Made by a program: the position numbers and the translations under genes. Of a stretch of DNA of 64,000 nucleotides, positions 40,631 through 48,043 are shown piece by piece. Within the stretch, counting starts at the first letter, position 1. Each line of letters starts with the position of its first letter. The notes under the pieces were generated by a model. That model did not search any database, was not told where the DNA came from, and was given only the letters and a program-made list of their open reading frames with translations. The DNA is from an uncultured Oscillibacter sp. (GTDB taxonomy: Bacteria; Bacillota; Clostridia; Oscillospirales; Oscillospiraceae). The DNA lies in contig CAJTKE010000006.1 in the NCBI GenBank assembly GCA_910576865.1, forward strand, positions 62,001 through 126,000, given 5' to 3'.

Positions 40631-42126
40631 TGACCCAGGAGGCCATGAAAAAGGTATTGCAGGCGGGGGTGATGCTCTCCTCCGAGCGGGATCAGAACCA
40701 CCTGCTGGACGTGGTCCTGGCCAGCGTCATGGAGCTGGCCAACTGCGACGCGGGGACGCTGTACCTGCTGGACGGGGAGGCGCTGCGCTTCAAGGTGATG
40801 CACACCAACTCCCTGGGGACCCACTCCGGCGGCGACGGGAAGGACCCGGACATGCCCCCGGTGCCCCTGCGGCGGGAAAACGTGTGCGCCTTCTGCTTCC
40901 TGGAGGGGCGGACCGTCCGGGTGGAGGACGTGCACACCAGCACGGAATACGACTTCTCCGGCCCCATCCGGTACGACGCCATCACCGGCTATCACACCCA
41001 GTCCATGCTGGTGGTGCCCATGCGCAACCGGGAGGGGGAGAAGCTGGGCGTCATCCAGCTCATCAACGCCATGGACGGCGAGGGGAACATCCAGGCCTTC
41101 CCGGAGGACATGATTCTGGCCCTGGAGTCCGTGACGTCCCAGGCGGCGGTCACCATTCAGAACTCCCGTTACATGCGGGAGATTCGGGAGCTGTTCCAGT
41201 CCTTCGTCCGGGTGATGTCCGCCGCCGTCGACGAGCGGTCCCCCTACAACGCCAACCACTCCCGGCGCATGGCCAGATTCGCCGGGCGCTTCGTGGACTT
41301 TTTGAACCGGAAGGCCGGGGAGTCCGGCGGGGACATCCCCTTCCCGCCCCAGCGGAAAGAGGAGCTGGTTATGAGCGTCCTGCTCCACGACATCGGCAAG
41401 GTGACCACCCCCCTGGAGGTCATGAACAAGCCCGAACGGCTTTACGAGAGCCAGAAGGCGGACATCCGCCACCGGATGGAGACCATCCGCCTGCTGGGAC
41501 GGATCGCCCGGCTGGAGGGGCGGATCACCCCGGAGGAGGCGGAGGTTCTGGACCGGGAGACCCGGGAGACGGAGGCGGAGCTGTTCCGGATGAGCACCGC
41601 CGGCTTCCTCCCCGACGAGCGGCTGGAGTGGATGGAGGGCGTCGCGCGGCGCACCTACACCGACGAGGAGGGCCGGGAGCTGCCCTGGCTGACGGAGGAG
41701 GAGCGGGCCATGCTCTCCATCCGGAAGGGCACCCTCTCCGGCGAGGAGCGGGGCGTGATGGAGAACCACGTGGTGGTCACCAACAAGCTGCTCTCCAAGA
41801 TCAAGTTCTCCAACGACCTGTCCCACGTGCGGAACTGGGCGGCGGCCCACCACGAGCTGCTCAACGGCAGCGGCTACCCCCGGCACCTGGAGGGGGACGA
41901 GATTCCCATGGAGGCGCGGATCATCACGATCCTGGACATCTTCGACGCGCTGGTGGCGGCGGACCGGCCCTACAAGCCGGGGATACCCGTGGAAAAGGCC
42001 CTGGGCATCCTGGACGCCATGGCCAACAAGGAGGGCAAGCTGGACCCGGGCCTCACCGCCCTGTTCATCGAGAGCCGCTGCTGGGAGGGCATCCCCCTGG
42101 TGGGGGACCTGCCCGACGAGGGCTGA
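40627..42126 (+). CDS. GAF domain - HD-GYP-like phosphodiesterase
   Basis: A 499-aa cytoplasmic signalling protein. Residues about 20-185 form a GAF sensor domain (HLLDVVLASVMELANCDAGT, CAFCFLEGRTVRVEDVH). Residues about 200-480 form an HD domain interrupted by an insert: SPYNANHSRRMARFAG, HDIGKVTTPLEVMNKP, and HHELLNGSGYPRHLEGDEIP (HD-GYP signature with Asn instead of Asp), then ARIITILDIFDAL. HD-GYP proteins degrade cyclic di-GMP or related dinucleotides. The insert of about 110 residues between the HD and GYP parts is unusually long. It is coupled to the MBL gene before it and lies 21 bp before a FecR-domain surface protein. Confidence 0.85.
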   Translation: MMTQEAMKKVLQAGVMLSSERDQNHLLDVVLASVMELANCDAGTLYLLDGEALRFKVMHTNSLGTHSGGDGKDPDMPPVPLRRENVCAFCFLEGRTVRVEDVHTSTEYDFSGPIRYDAITGYHTQSMLVVPMRNREGEKLGVIQLINAMDGEGNIQAFPEDMILALESVTSQAAVTIQNSRYMREIRELFQSFVRVMSAAVDERSPYNANHSRRMARFAGRFVDFLNRKAGESGGDIPFPPQRKEELVMSVLLHDIGKVTTPLEVMNKPERLYESQKADIRHRMETIRLLGRIARLEGRITPEEAEVLDRETRETEAELFRMSTAGFLPDERLEWMEGVARRTYTDEEGRELPWLTEEERAMLSIRKGTLSGEERGVMENHVVVTNKLLSKIKFSNDLSHVRNWAAAHHELLNGSGYPRHLEGDEIPMEARIITILDIFDALVAADRPYKPGIPVEKALGILDAMANKEGKLDPGLTALFIESRCWEGIPLVGDLPDEG

Positions 42127-42147
42127 TTTCCGGAGAGGAGAAAATTC

Positions 42148-44409
42148 ATGAGAGTGAAACGACTTCTGGCCGGGCTGCTGGCCCTGATGACGCTTCTGTC
42201 CTGCACCGCCGGGGCCCTGGCGGCGGAGGGCGAGGCGGCCATGATGCGCCTGACCAAGACCGAGGGCACGGTGGAAATCTCCACCAGCAGCGGAAAAGAC
42301 GTGTCCGTCATCAAAAACATGCGGCTTTACAACGGCTACGCCCTGGAGACGGCGGAGAAAAGCTACGCCTGGGTGAGCCTGGACAACGAGAAGCTGGCGA
42401 AAATGGACGCCGCGAGCCAGGCCAGCATCCGCAAGAGCGGAAAGAAGCTGGAGATTCTGGTGGATTCCGGCAGCGTCTTCTTCAACGTGTCCAAGCCCCT
42501 GGAGGACGACGAGTCCATGAACATCCGCACGTCCACCATGGTGGTGGGCATCCGGGGGACCTGCGGCTGGGTGGACGTGAAGGACGAGCGGAACGTCCGG
42601 GTCTCCATCCTGGAGGGAACCGTGGACGTGACCGTCTCGGACCCGGTGTCCGGCGAGGCCAAGTCCGACCGGATTTCCGGCGGCGAGTCCGCCCTGTGCG
42701 CGGTCTATGACGAGGCCCCGCCGGCGGGGGAGAAGTGCGACATCCTCCGGGAGGCGTGCAAAAAGGAGGACGTGGCGGGCTTCACGCTGACGGAGCTGGT
42801 GCCCGACAGCCCCCTGGTGGAGAAAATCTATCAGGAATCCGGCATCGACCTCCGGGAGGTGACCATGGAGGAGGCCGGGGAGCGGCTGGAGCAGGACCAG
42901 GAGGAGGTCAGCCAGAAGCTGGCGGAGGTGGAGGCCGTCCGGAAGGACCAGGAGGAACAGATTTCCACCGAGCCCGTCTGGAAGGAGGAGCCCCCCGCCC
43001 AGACGGCCCCGGAGCCCGACCGGGACGACGGCCGGGACGACTCCGGCAGCTCCGACGAACCGCCCGCCCCCGATCCGGAGCCCGATCCCGACCCGGAGCC
43101 TGACCCCGGTCCGGAGCCCGACCCCGGTCCGGAGCCTGACCCCGGCCCGGAGCCCGATCCCGCCCCGGTCATCTGTACAGTGACGCTGACAGAGGGAAAC
43201 GTGCCGAGCGGAGGGAATTATCAGGTTGGATATGGCGACTATGAGTTCATCGCGTGGTCCGGCGAAACCCTGGAGGTGGAGCAAGGGTCCAGCCTGGGGA
43301 GCAGGCTCCGGATGGACCTGGGGATGGCCGAGTATGTCGGCAGCGGCATATACGACCCCGCGCCCTATACGTTCGGCGGCTGGAACACGGCGGCGGACGG
43401 GTCCGGGACGGAGTACACGGCCAGCACCCCCGTCACCGGGGACGTGACGCTGTACGCCCAGTGGGTCCGGAAAACCTGCACGGTGAAGCTGGACAGCAAC
43501 AAACCGGCGTCCGCGGCGGCGGATGTATGGGTCGGGCGTTTTGACGGCATCAATGCGTACCCCTGGTCCCCGGGGGACATCGTGGTGGACCCTGGGAATA
43601 GCCTGGGGAGCGATCTCCGGGGGGACCTGGTCCTGGCGACAGGCGATACCAGCAACCCGGGTGCCACCCCTTACGCGTTCTGGGGCTGGAACACAAAACC
43701 GGACGGGACCGGAGATGTGTTCGTACCCATGACCCCTGTCAACGAGGACATCACGCTGTACGCCCAGTGGTGGGAATATATAGACGATACCAAAAAGGTG
43801 GGTTATTACCTGCAGGGCACGACGCTCTATTACGAGACGTTCCAATCGAGCGCCCTCCAGATTTCCTGGCCCGCCGGCCTGGCGGAATCGGAAAAGGCCA
43901 GGATTGAGACGATCATTGTCCAGGACGACAAGGGAGCCCAACTTGCCGTGGTGGATGGCGCGTTCCAGGACTGCACAAAACTGCAAACCGTCGTGCTCCC
44001 CGCTTCCGTTGACGAGCTCAGACCGATCACCTTCAACGGCTGTACGAACCTGTCCAGCGTTGAAATGCCCGGGATTAAAATAATCGGCAAGATGGCCTTC
44101 AACGAGTGTCAGGCCCTGACGGAGATCACGATCCCGGCCGGCGTCACCTCCATTGGCCAGGACGCATTCCAGGCAAGCACGCAGGCCCTTCGGACGGTCC
44201 GCTACGGGGGGACGCACGACCAGTGGAACGCCATGATGGACGGAATGGACACGGATTCCGACCAAATGTACATCTCCTGGCCCTCCGGCTCGGAGGCGAC
44301 CTTTGAGGTGAAGACCCTCAGCATTCCCCCGGCGGCGACATTTGTATGCACCGACGGCAGCTACCAAGTCGGCTCCAACGGAAAGAGACTGGAGGTGAAG
44401 GTGTCATGA
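42148..44409 (+). CDS. Secreted FecR-domain protein with InlB-type repeats and leucine-rich end
   Basis: A 753-aa exported protein. The signal peptide is at 1-25. A FecR-type domain (about 35-185) shows EGTVEISTSSGKDVSVIKNM, RTSTMVVGIRGTCGWV and VSILEGTVDVTV. A Glu-rich helical stretch (about 215-285) follows, then a DPEP/DPGPEP spacer (about 308-342). Two InlB/Listeria-Bacteroides-type repeats (about 390-445 and 490-545) have Y.F.GWNT..DG and D.TLYAQW. A BspA-like leucine-rich end closes the protein (about 590-700; CTKLQTVVLPASVDEL). It is probably a surface or adhesin-like protein. GAGGAG lies before the ATG, and the next gene overlaps the stop. Confidence 0.82.
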   Translation: MRVKRLLAGLLALMTLLSCTAGALAAEGEAAMMRLTKTEGTVEISTSSGKDVSVIKNMRLYNGYALETAEKSYAWVSLDNEKLAKMDAASQASIRKSGKKLEILVDSGSVFFNVSKPLEDDESMNIRTSTMVVGIRGTCGWVDVKDERNVRVSILEGTVDVTVSDPVSGEAKSDRISGGESALCAVYDEAPPAGEKCDILREACKKEDVAGFTLTELVPDSPLVEKIYQESGIDLREVTMEEAGERLEQDQEEVSQKLAEVEAVRKDQEEQISTEPVWKEEPPAQTAPEPDRDDGRDDSGSSDEPPAPDPEPDPDPEPDPGPEPDPGPEPDPGPEPDPAPVICTVTLTEGNVPSGGNYQVGYGDYEFIAWSGETLEVEQGSSLGSRLRMDLGMAEYVGSGIYDPAPYTFGGWNTAADGSGTEYTASTPVTGDVTLYAQWVRKTCTVKLDSNKPASAAADVWVGRFDGINAYPWSPGDIVVDPGNSLGSDLRGDLVLATGDTSNPGATPYAFWGWNTKPDGTGDVFVPMTPVNEDITLYAQWWEYIDDTKKVGYYLQGTTLYYETFQSSALQISWPAGLAESEKARIETIIVQDDKGAQLAVVDGAFQDCTKLQTVVLPASVDELRPITFNGCTNLSSVEMPGIKIIGKMAFNECQALTEITIPAGVTSIGQDAFQASTQALRTVRYGGTHDQWNAMMDGMDTDSDQMYISWPSGSEATFEVKTLSIPPAATFVCTDGSYQVGSNGKRLEVKVS

Positions 44410-44873
44410 AAAAGCTCATGAACTATCTGACGGCCCTGTGCCTCCGCGCCGCGCTGCTGGTCCCCGTTTCCGGGGCGGCGCCCCTCACCCGGGGGGAGCT
44501 GGCGGAGCTGCTCCACGCCGGGGCGGGAAGCCCCGCGGCGGCGGGCGCCGCCGCCTGGGTCATGGAGAAGGGAAAGCTGACGGTTCTGGCGGGCACCGGG
44601 GAGGACGGCCTGACCGACGGCGCGGCCATGGAGGCGGCGTTCGCCGGGCCCCAGGGCGTGGCCGTGGGAGACGACGGGGCCGTCCACGTGGCGGACACGC
44701 TGAACAGCGCCATCCGCCGCGTCCGGAACGGCCGGGTGGAGACGGTGACGGTCCGGGACGCGTCCCTGGCGGACATGGGTCTGGTCTCCCCCGCGGGCCT
44801 GCTGGCCCAGGGGAACCGGCTGTACATCTGCGACGGCTTCGCCCGGAAGGTCCTCGCCCTGGACCTGAGATGA
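44406..44873 (+). CDS. Short NHL-repeat protein
   Basis: A 155-aa exported protein whose ATG overlaps the previous stop (ATGA). Residues 1-25 form a signal peptide. Residues 26-50 (LTRGELAELLHAGAG) resemble half an SLH module. Residues about 55-155 contain two or three NHL beta-propeller blades (GPQGVAVGDDGAVHVADTLN, SPAGLLAQGNRLYICDGFAR). NHL proteins normally have six blades, so this one must oligomerise or is shortened. It probably works at the cell surface with the FecR/LRR protein. Confidence 0.72.
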   Translation: MKKLMNYLTALCLRAALLVPVSGAAPLTRGELAELLHAGAGSPAAAGAAAWVMEKGKLTVLAGTGEDGLTDGAAMEAAFAGPQGVAVGDDGAVHVADTLNSAIRRVRNGRVETVTVRDASLADMGLVSPAGLLAQGNRLYICDGFARKVLALDLR

Positions 44874-44877
44874 CGGG

Positions 44878-45867
44878 ATGCTGAACGGAAAGGTTGTGTT
44901 CATCACCGGCGGCACGGGGTCCTTCGGGAACTGCTTTGTGGATCAGGTCCTGGCCCGGTACCGGCCGGAGCGGCTGATCGTCTACTCCCGGGACGAGTTC
45001 AAGCAGTTTCAGATGCGGAGCCGTCTGGCAAAGTACGATGGCGTCATGCGCTATGTGATCGGCGACGTCCGGGACGCCGACCGCCTGAGCCGGGCCATGC
45101 GGGGGGCGGACTACGTGGTCCACGCCGCCGCCCTGAAGCAGGTGCCCGCCTGCGAGTACAACCCGGAGGAGGCGGTCAGGACCAATATCCACGGGGCGAT
45201 GCATGTCATCGAGGCGGCGCTGGACGCCGGGGTGAAGCGGGTGGCGGCCCTGTCCACGGACAAGGCGGTGAACCCCGTCAGCCTCTACGGCGGGACCAAG
45301 CTGGTCTCGGACAAGCTGTTCATCGCCGCCAACGCCGGCGGGCCCGGGGGGACCCGGTTCTCCGTGGTCCGGTACGGGAACGTGGCGGGGAGCCGGGGGT
45401 CCGTGATTCCCCGGTTCCGGGCGCTGGCGGCGTCCGGGGCGGCGGAGCTGCCCATCACCGGCCTTGAGATGACCCGCTTCTGGATCAGCCTGGAGGAGGG
45501 GGTGGAGCTGGTGCTCCGGGCGCTGGGGTCGTCCGCCGGCGGCGAGACCTTCGTGGCGAAGCTCCCCTCGTTCAAGGTCACCGATCTGGCGGAGGCGGTC
45601 CTCCCGGGCTGCGCCAAGCGGGAGGTGGGCCTCCGGGAGGGAGAGAAGCTCCACGAGGTGATGATCACCCGGGAGGACGCCCCCCACACCCTGGAGTACC
45701 AGGGGCACTTCGTGATCTATCCCCGCCTGTCCTGGTGGACGCCGGAGCGGGTTCTCCCCGGCGGGAGGCCGGTTCCCCGGGACTTCGTGTACTCCTCCGG
45801 GACCAACGAGAGCCGTCTGACCGTGGAGGAGCTGCGGCAAAGGCTGCGGAGCGTCCCGGAGTGCTGA
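44878..45867 (+). CDS. PseB/FlaA1-type UDP-GlcNAc 4,6-dehydratase (sugar-nucleotide enzyme)
   Basis: A 329-aa extended short-chain dehydrogenase with the NAD(P) motif TGGTGSFG at residues 10-17, HAAALKQVPACEYNPEEAVR (about 82), STDKAVNPVSLYGGTK holding the catalytic Asp-Lys and YxxxK (about 125-140), and RYGNVAGSRGSVIP. It matches the PseB/FlaA1/CapE group that converts UDP-GlcNAc to a 4-keto-6-deoxy sugar, the first step to pseudaminic acid-like or bacillosamine-like sugars. No other enzymes of those pathways are nearby. It follows the NHL gene by 4 bp, so it belongs to the same transcript and may supply a sugar for the surface protein. Confidence 0.82.
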   Translation: MLNGKVVFITGGTGSFGNCFVDQVLARYRPERLIVYSRDEFKQFQMRSRLAKYDGVMRYVIGDVRDADRLSRAMRGADYVVHAAALKQVPACEYNPEEAVRTNIHGAMHVIEAALDAGVKRVAALSTDKAVNPVSLYGGTKLVSDKLFIAANAGGPGGTRFSVVRYGNVAGSRGSVIPRFRALAASGAAELPITGLEMTRFWISLEEGVELVLRALGSSAGGETFVAKLPSFKVTDLAEAVLPGCAKREVGLREGEKLHEVMITREDAPHTLEYQGHFVIYPRLSWWTPERVLPGGRPVPRDFVYSSGTNESRLTVEELRQRLRSVPEC

Positions 45868-45894
45868 GGGAACGCTTTCAGAATGCATGAAAAT

Positions 45895-45926
45895 ACGGCG
45901 CGGCATCCGAAAGGATGCCGCGCCGT
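45895..45926. terminator. Bidirectional terminator between pseB-like gene and leuA
   Basis: A 14-bp perfect stem (ACGGCGCGGCATCC, loop GAAA, complement). It is followed by GCGGTTTTTC on the plus strand and ATTTTCATGC on the minus strand. Confidence 0.85.
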
Positions 45927-45934
45927 GCGGTTTT

Positions 45935-47620
45935 TCACGTCCGTTTGGCCCGGTTGATGGCCGCCAGGATGGCCCGGAGGGGGGCCAGATTGATGTTGTG
46001 GCTGAGGCCCACGCCCCAGTACTGCTTCCCGGAGCGTTTGTCCTGGAGCAGGATATAGGCCACGCCCTGGGAGTCGGAGCCGTCGGTGATGGCGTGGGAG
46101 GCGTAGTCCAGGAAGGTGAAGCGGTCGATTTTCTCCCCCTGGATGGCGTTGAAGAAGGCGTCGATGGGCCCGTTGCCCTCTCCGGCGACCTGGAAGACCG
46201 TGTCCGTGTGGCGGAGGGTCCCCTGGAAGGCCACGTGGGAGTGTCCCTCGTCGTCGATGGTCTCCTGGAAGGCGTGCTTGAGGAGCTGGTAGGGCTGCCT
46301 GGCCTCGATATACTCCTGGTGGAAGAGCTCGTTGATCCGCTCCGGGGCGACCTCCTTGCCCACCTTGTCCGTCTCCACCTGGACGATGTGGCCGAACTCC
46401 GGCTGCATGGACTTGGGCAGGTCAAAGCCGAAGTCGTGTTCCATGATATAGGCCGCGCCGCCCTTGCCGGACTGGGAGTTGATGCGGATGATGGGCTCGT
46501 ACTCCCGGCCCACGTCGGCGGGGTCGATGGGGAGGTAGGGGATTTCCCAGTACTCCGTGCCGGAGGTCTTCATATACTGGACGCCCTTGTTGATGGCGTC
46601 CTGGTGGCTTCCGGAGAAGGCGGTGAAGACCAGCTTGCCAACATACGGCTGGCGGTCCCCCACGGGCATTTTGGTGCAGCGCTCGTACATCTCCTTGATT
46701 TTGTTGATGTTGGAGAAGTCCAGTTCCGGGTCCACCCCCTGGGTGTACATGTTCATGGCCAGGGTGACCATGTCCACGTTTCCGGTGCGCTCGCCGTTTC
46801 CGAAGAGGGTGGCCTCCACCCGCTCGGCCCCCGCCAGAAGGCCCATCTCCGTGGTGGCCACGCCGCAGCCCCGGTCGTTGTGGGGGTGGAGGGAGATGAC
46901 GGCGCAGTCCCGGGAGGGCAGTTTGCGGATGAAGTACTCCAGCATGTCGGCGAACTGGTTGGGCATGCAGTTCTCCACGGTGGTGGGGAGGTTCAGGATG
47001 ACCTTGTTCTCCGGCGTGGCGTGGAGGTGGTCCAGGACGGCTTGGCAGATGTCCACGGCGTAATCCATCTCCGTGCCCATGAAGGACTCGGGGGAGTACT
47101 CGAAACGGAGGTTCATGCCCTGCTCGATCATGGGCTGGGACATCTCGTAGATCAGGTCGGCGGCGTCGGTGGCGATTTTGGTGATGCCCTCGCAGTCCAT
47201 GTGGAAGACCACCTTCCGCTGGAGGGTGGACGTGGAGTTGTAGAAGTGCAGGATGACGTTCTTGGCGCCCTGGATGGCCTCGAAGGTCTTCTTGATCAGG
47301 TGCTCCCGGGCCTGGACCAGGACCTGGATGGTCACGTCGTCGGGGATGTGGCCCCCCTCGATGAGCTCCCGGCAGATCTCGTATTCCGTCTCGCTGGCGG
47401 AGGGGAAGCCGATCTCGATCTCCTTCACGCCGATGTCCACCAGGGTGTGGAAATACTCCAGCTTCTCCGCCAGATTCATGGGGTCGATCAGGGCCTGATT
47501 GCCGTCCCGCAGGTCCACGGAACACCAGACGGGGGCCTTGGTGATGGCCCGGTCCGGCCAGGTGCGGCCCCGGATGGGCTGGGGCTGGAAGGGAATGTAC
47601 TTTTCAAATCCCGGTTTCAT
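45935..47620 (-). CDS. leuA: 2-isopropylmalate synthase
   Basis: A 561-aa enzyme that condenses acetyl-CoA with 2-oxoisovalerate, the first step of leucine synthesis. The catalytic start is CSVDLRDGNQALIDPM (about 33-48), the metal motif is HPHNDRGCGVATTEMG (about 243), and GNGERTGNVDMVTLAMN follows. From about 440 there is the leucine-binding regulatory domain. This is the longer LeuA type of actinobacteria and many Clostridia (about 560 aa). AGGAGG lies 10 nt before the ATG. It stands alone behind a T-box leader, so it is induced when leucyl-tRNA is uncharged; the rest of the pathway is elsewhere. Confidence 0.93.
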   Translation of the reverse strand: MKPGFEKYIPFQPQPIRGRTWPDRAITKAPVWCSVDLRDGNQALIDPMNLAEKLEYFHTLVDIGVKEIEIGFPSASETEYEICRELIEGGHIPDDVTIQVLVQAREHLIKKTFEAIQGAKNVILHFYNSTSTLQRKVVFHMDCEGITKIATDAADLIYEMSQPMIEQGMNLRFEYSPESFMGTEMDYAVDICQAVLDHLHATPENKVILNLPTTVENCMPNQFADMLEYFIRKLPSRDCAVISLHPHNDRGCGVATTEMGLLAGAERVEATLFGNGERTGNVDMVTLAMNMYTQGVDPELDFSNINKIKEMYERCTKMPVGDRQPYVGKLVFTAFSGSHQDAINKGVQYMKTSGTEYWEIPYLPIDPADVGREYEPIIRINSQSGKGGAAYIMEHDFGFDLPKSMQPEFGHIVQVETDKVGKEVAPERINELFHQEYIEARQPYQLLKHAFQETIDDEGHSHVAFQGTLRHTDTVFQVAGEGNGPIDAFFNAIQGEKIDRFTFLDYASHAITDGSDSQGVAYILLQDKRSGKQYWGVGLSHNINLAPLRAILAAINRAKRT

Positions 47621-47671
47621 AATGGTGCGTCCTCCTCAGAAAATATGGCGTTGGTCGGGTCAGGGGACAAG

Positions 47672-47930
47672 AAAACGCCCCCGACTCCTTCGAGTCAGGG
47701 GCGTGTGTTCACACGCGGTACCACCCTGGTTCAGCGGGCAGTTGCCTGCCAGCCCTCACAGCCTCCAACAAGGCCTTGGCCGGTAACGGGGCCAGCCGTT
47801 CCGCCCTACCGCGGGGGTTCGGGCGGACTGTTCGGGGGCCAGTCATGCACAGGAGTCCTCACACCGGTTCGCAGCGGCCACCGGCTCTCTGAGTGGGAAC
47901 GGCCTGTCTTTCTCCCCTTCATCACATTTG
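47672..47930 (-). promoter_or_regulatory. T-box leader of leuA (tRNA-Leu sensing)
   Basis: The minus-strand leader has the invariant T-box GGGTGGTACCGCG (around 47724-47712), just before a terminator hairpin (CGCCCCTGACT / AGTCGGGGGCG with TTTTC, 47703-47672). Upstream is a stem I region with AGAGAGCCGG and GTGTGAGGACTCCTG. A CTC triplet in GGACTCCTG is a plausible specifier for leucine, but I have not folded stem I rigorously. The gene downstream fits a Leu T-box. Confidence 0.9.
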
Positions 47931-47940
47931 CTGGTTTTCT

Positions 47941-47969
47941 ATTTTAGCGGATGGACGGAGGATTGTCAA
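47941..47969 (-). promoter_or_regulatory. Promoter of the leuA T-box transcript
   Basis: Perfect TTGACA (47969-47964), 17-bp spacer, TAAAAT (47946-47941). The transcript starts close to the leader's 5' end. Confidence 0.8.
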
Positions 47970-48043
47970 GAGGAATTTTCGCGCCGGAGAAACGGGGAGG
48001 GGCGTTCGCCGGTACAATGTTCAGGGCGCGGGCAAGGACTCAA

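Noticed and set aside
43060..43170. Short tandem repeats that might suggest a CRISPR or minisatellite
   Set aside because: They encode the DPEP/DPGPEP spacer of the FecR/LRR protein; no spacer-repeat structure.
40534..44367. 1277-codon open frame on the minus strand
   Set aside because: It lies wholly opposite the MBL, HD-GYP and FecR genes, is rich in G, P, H and R, and has no domain; it is a high-GC mirror frame.
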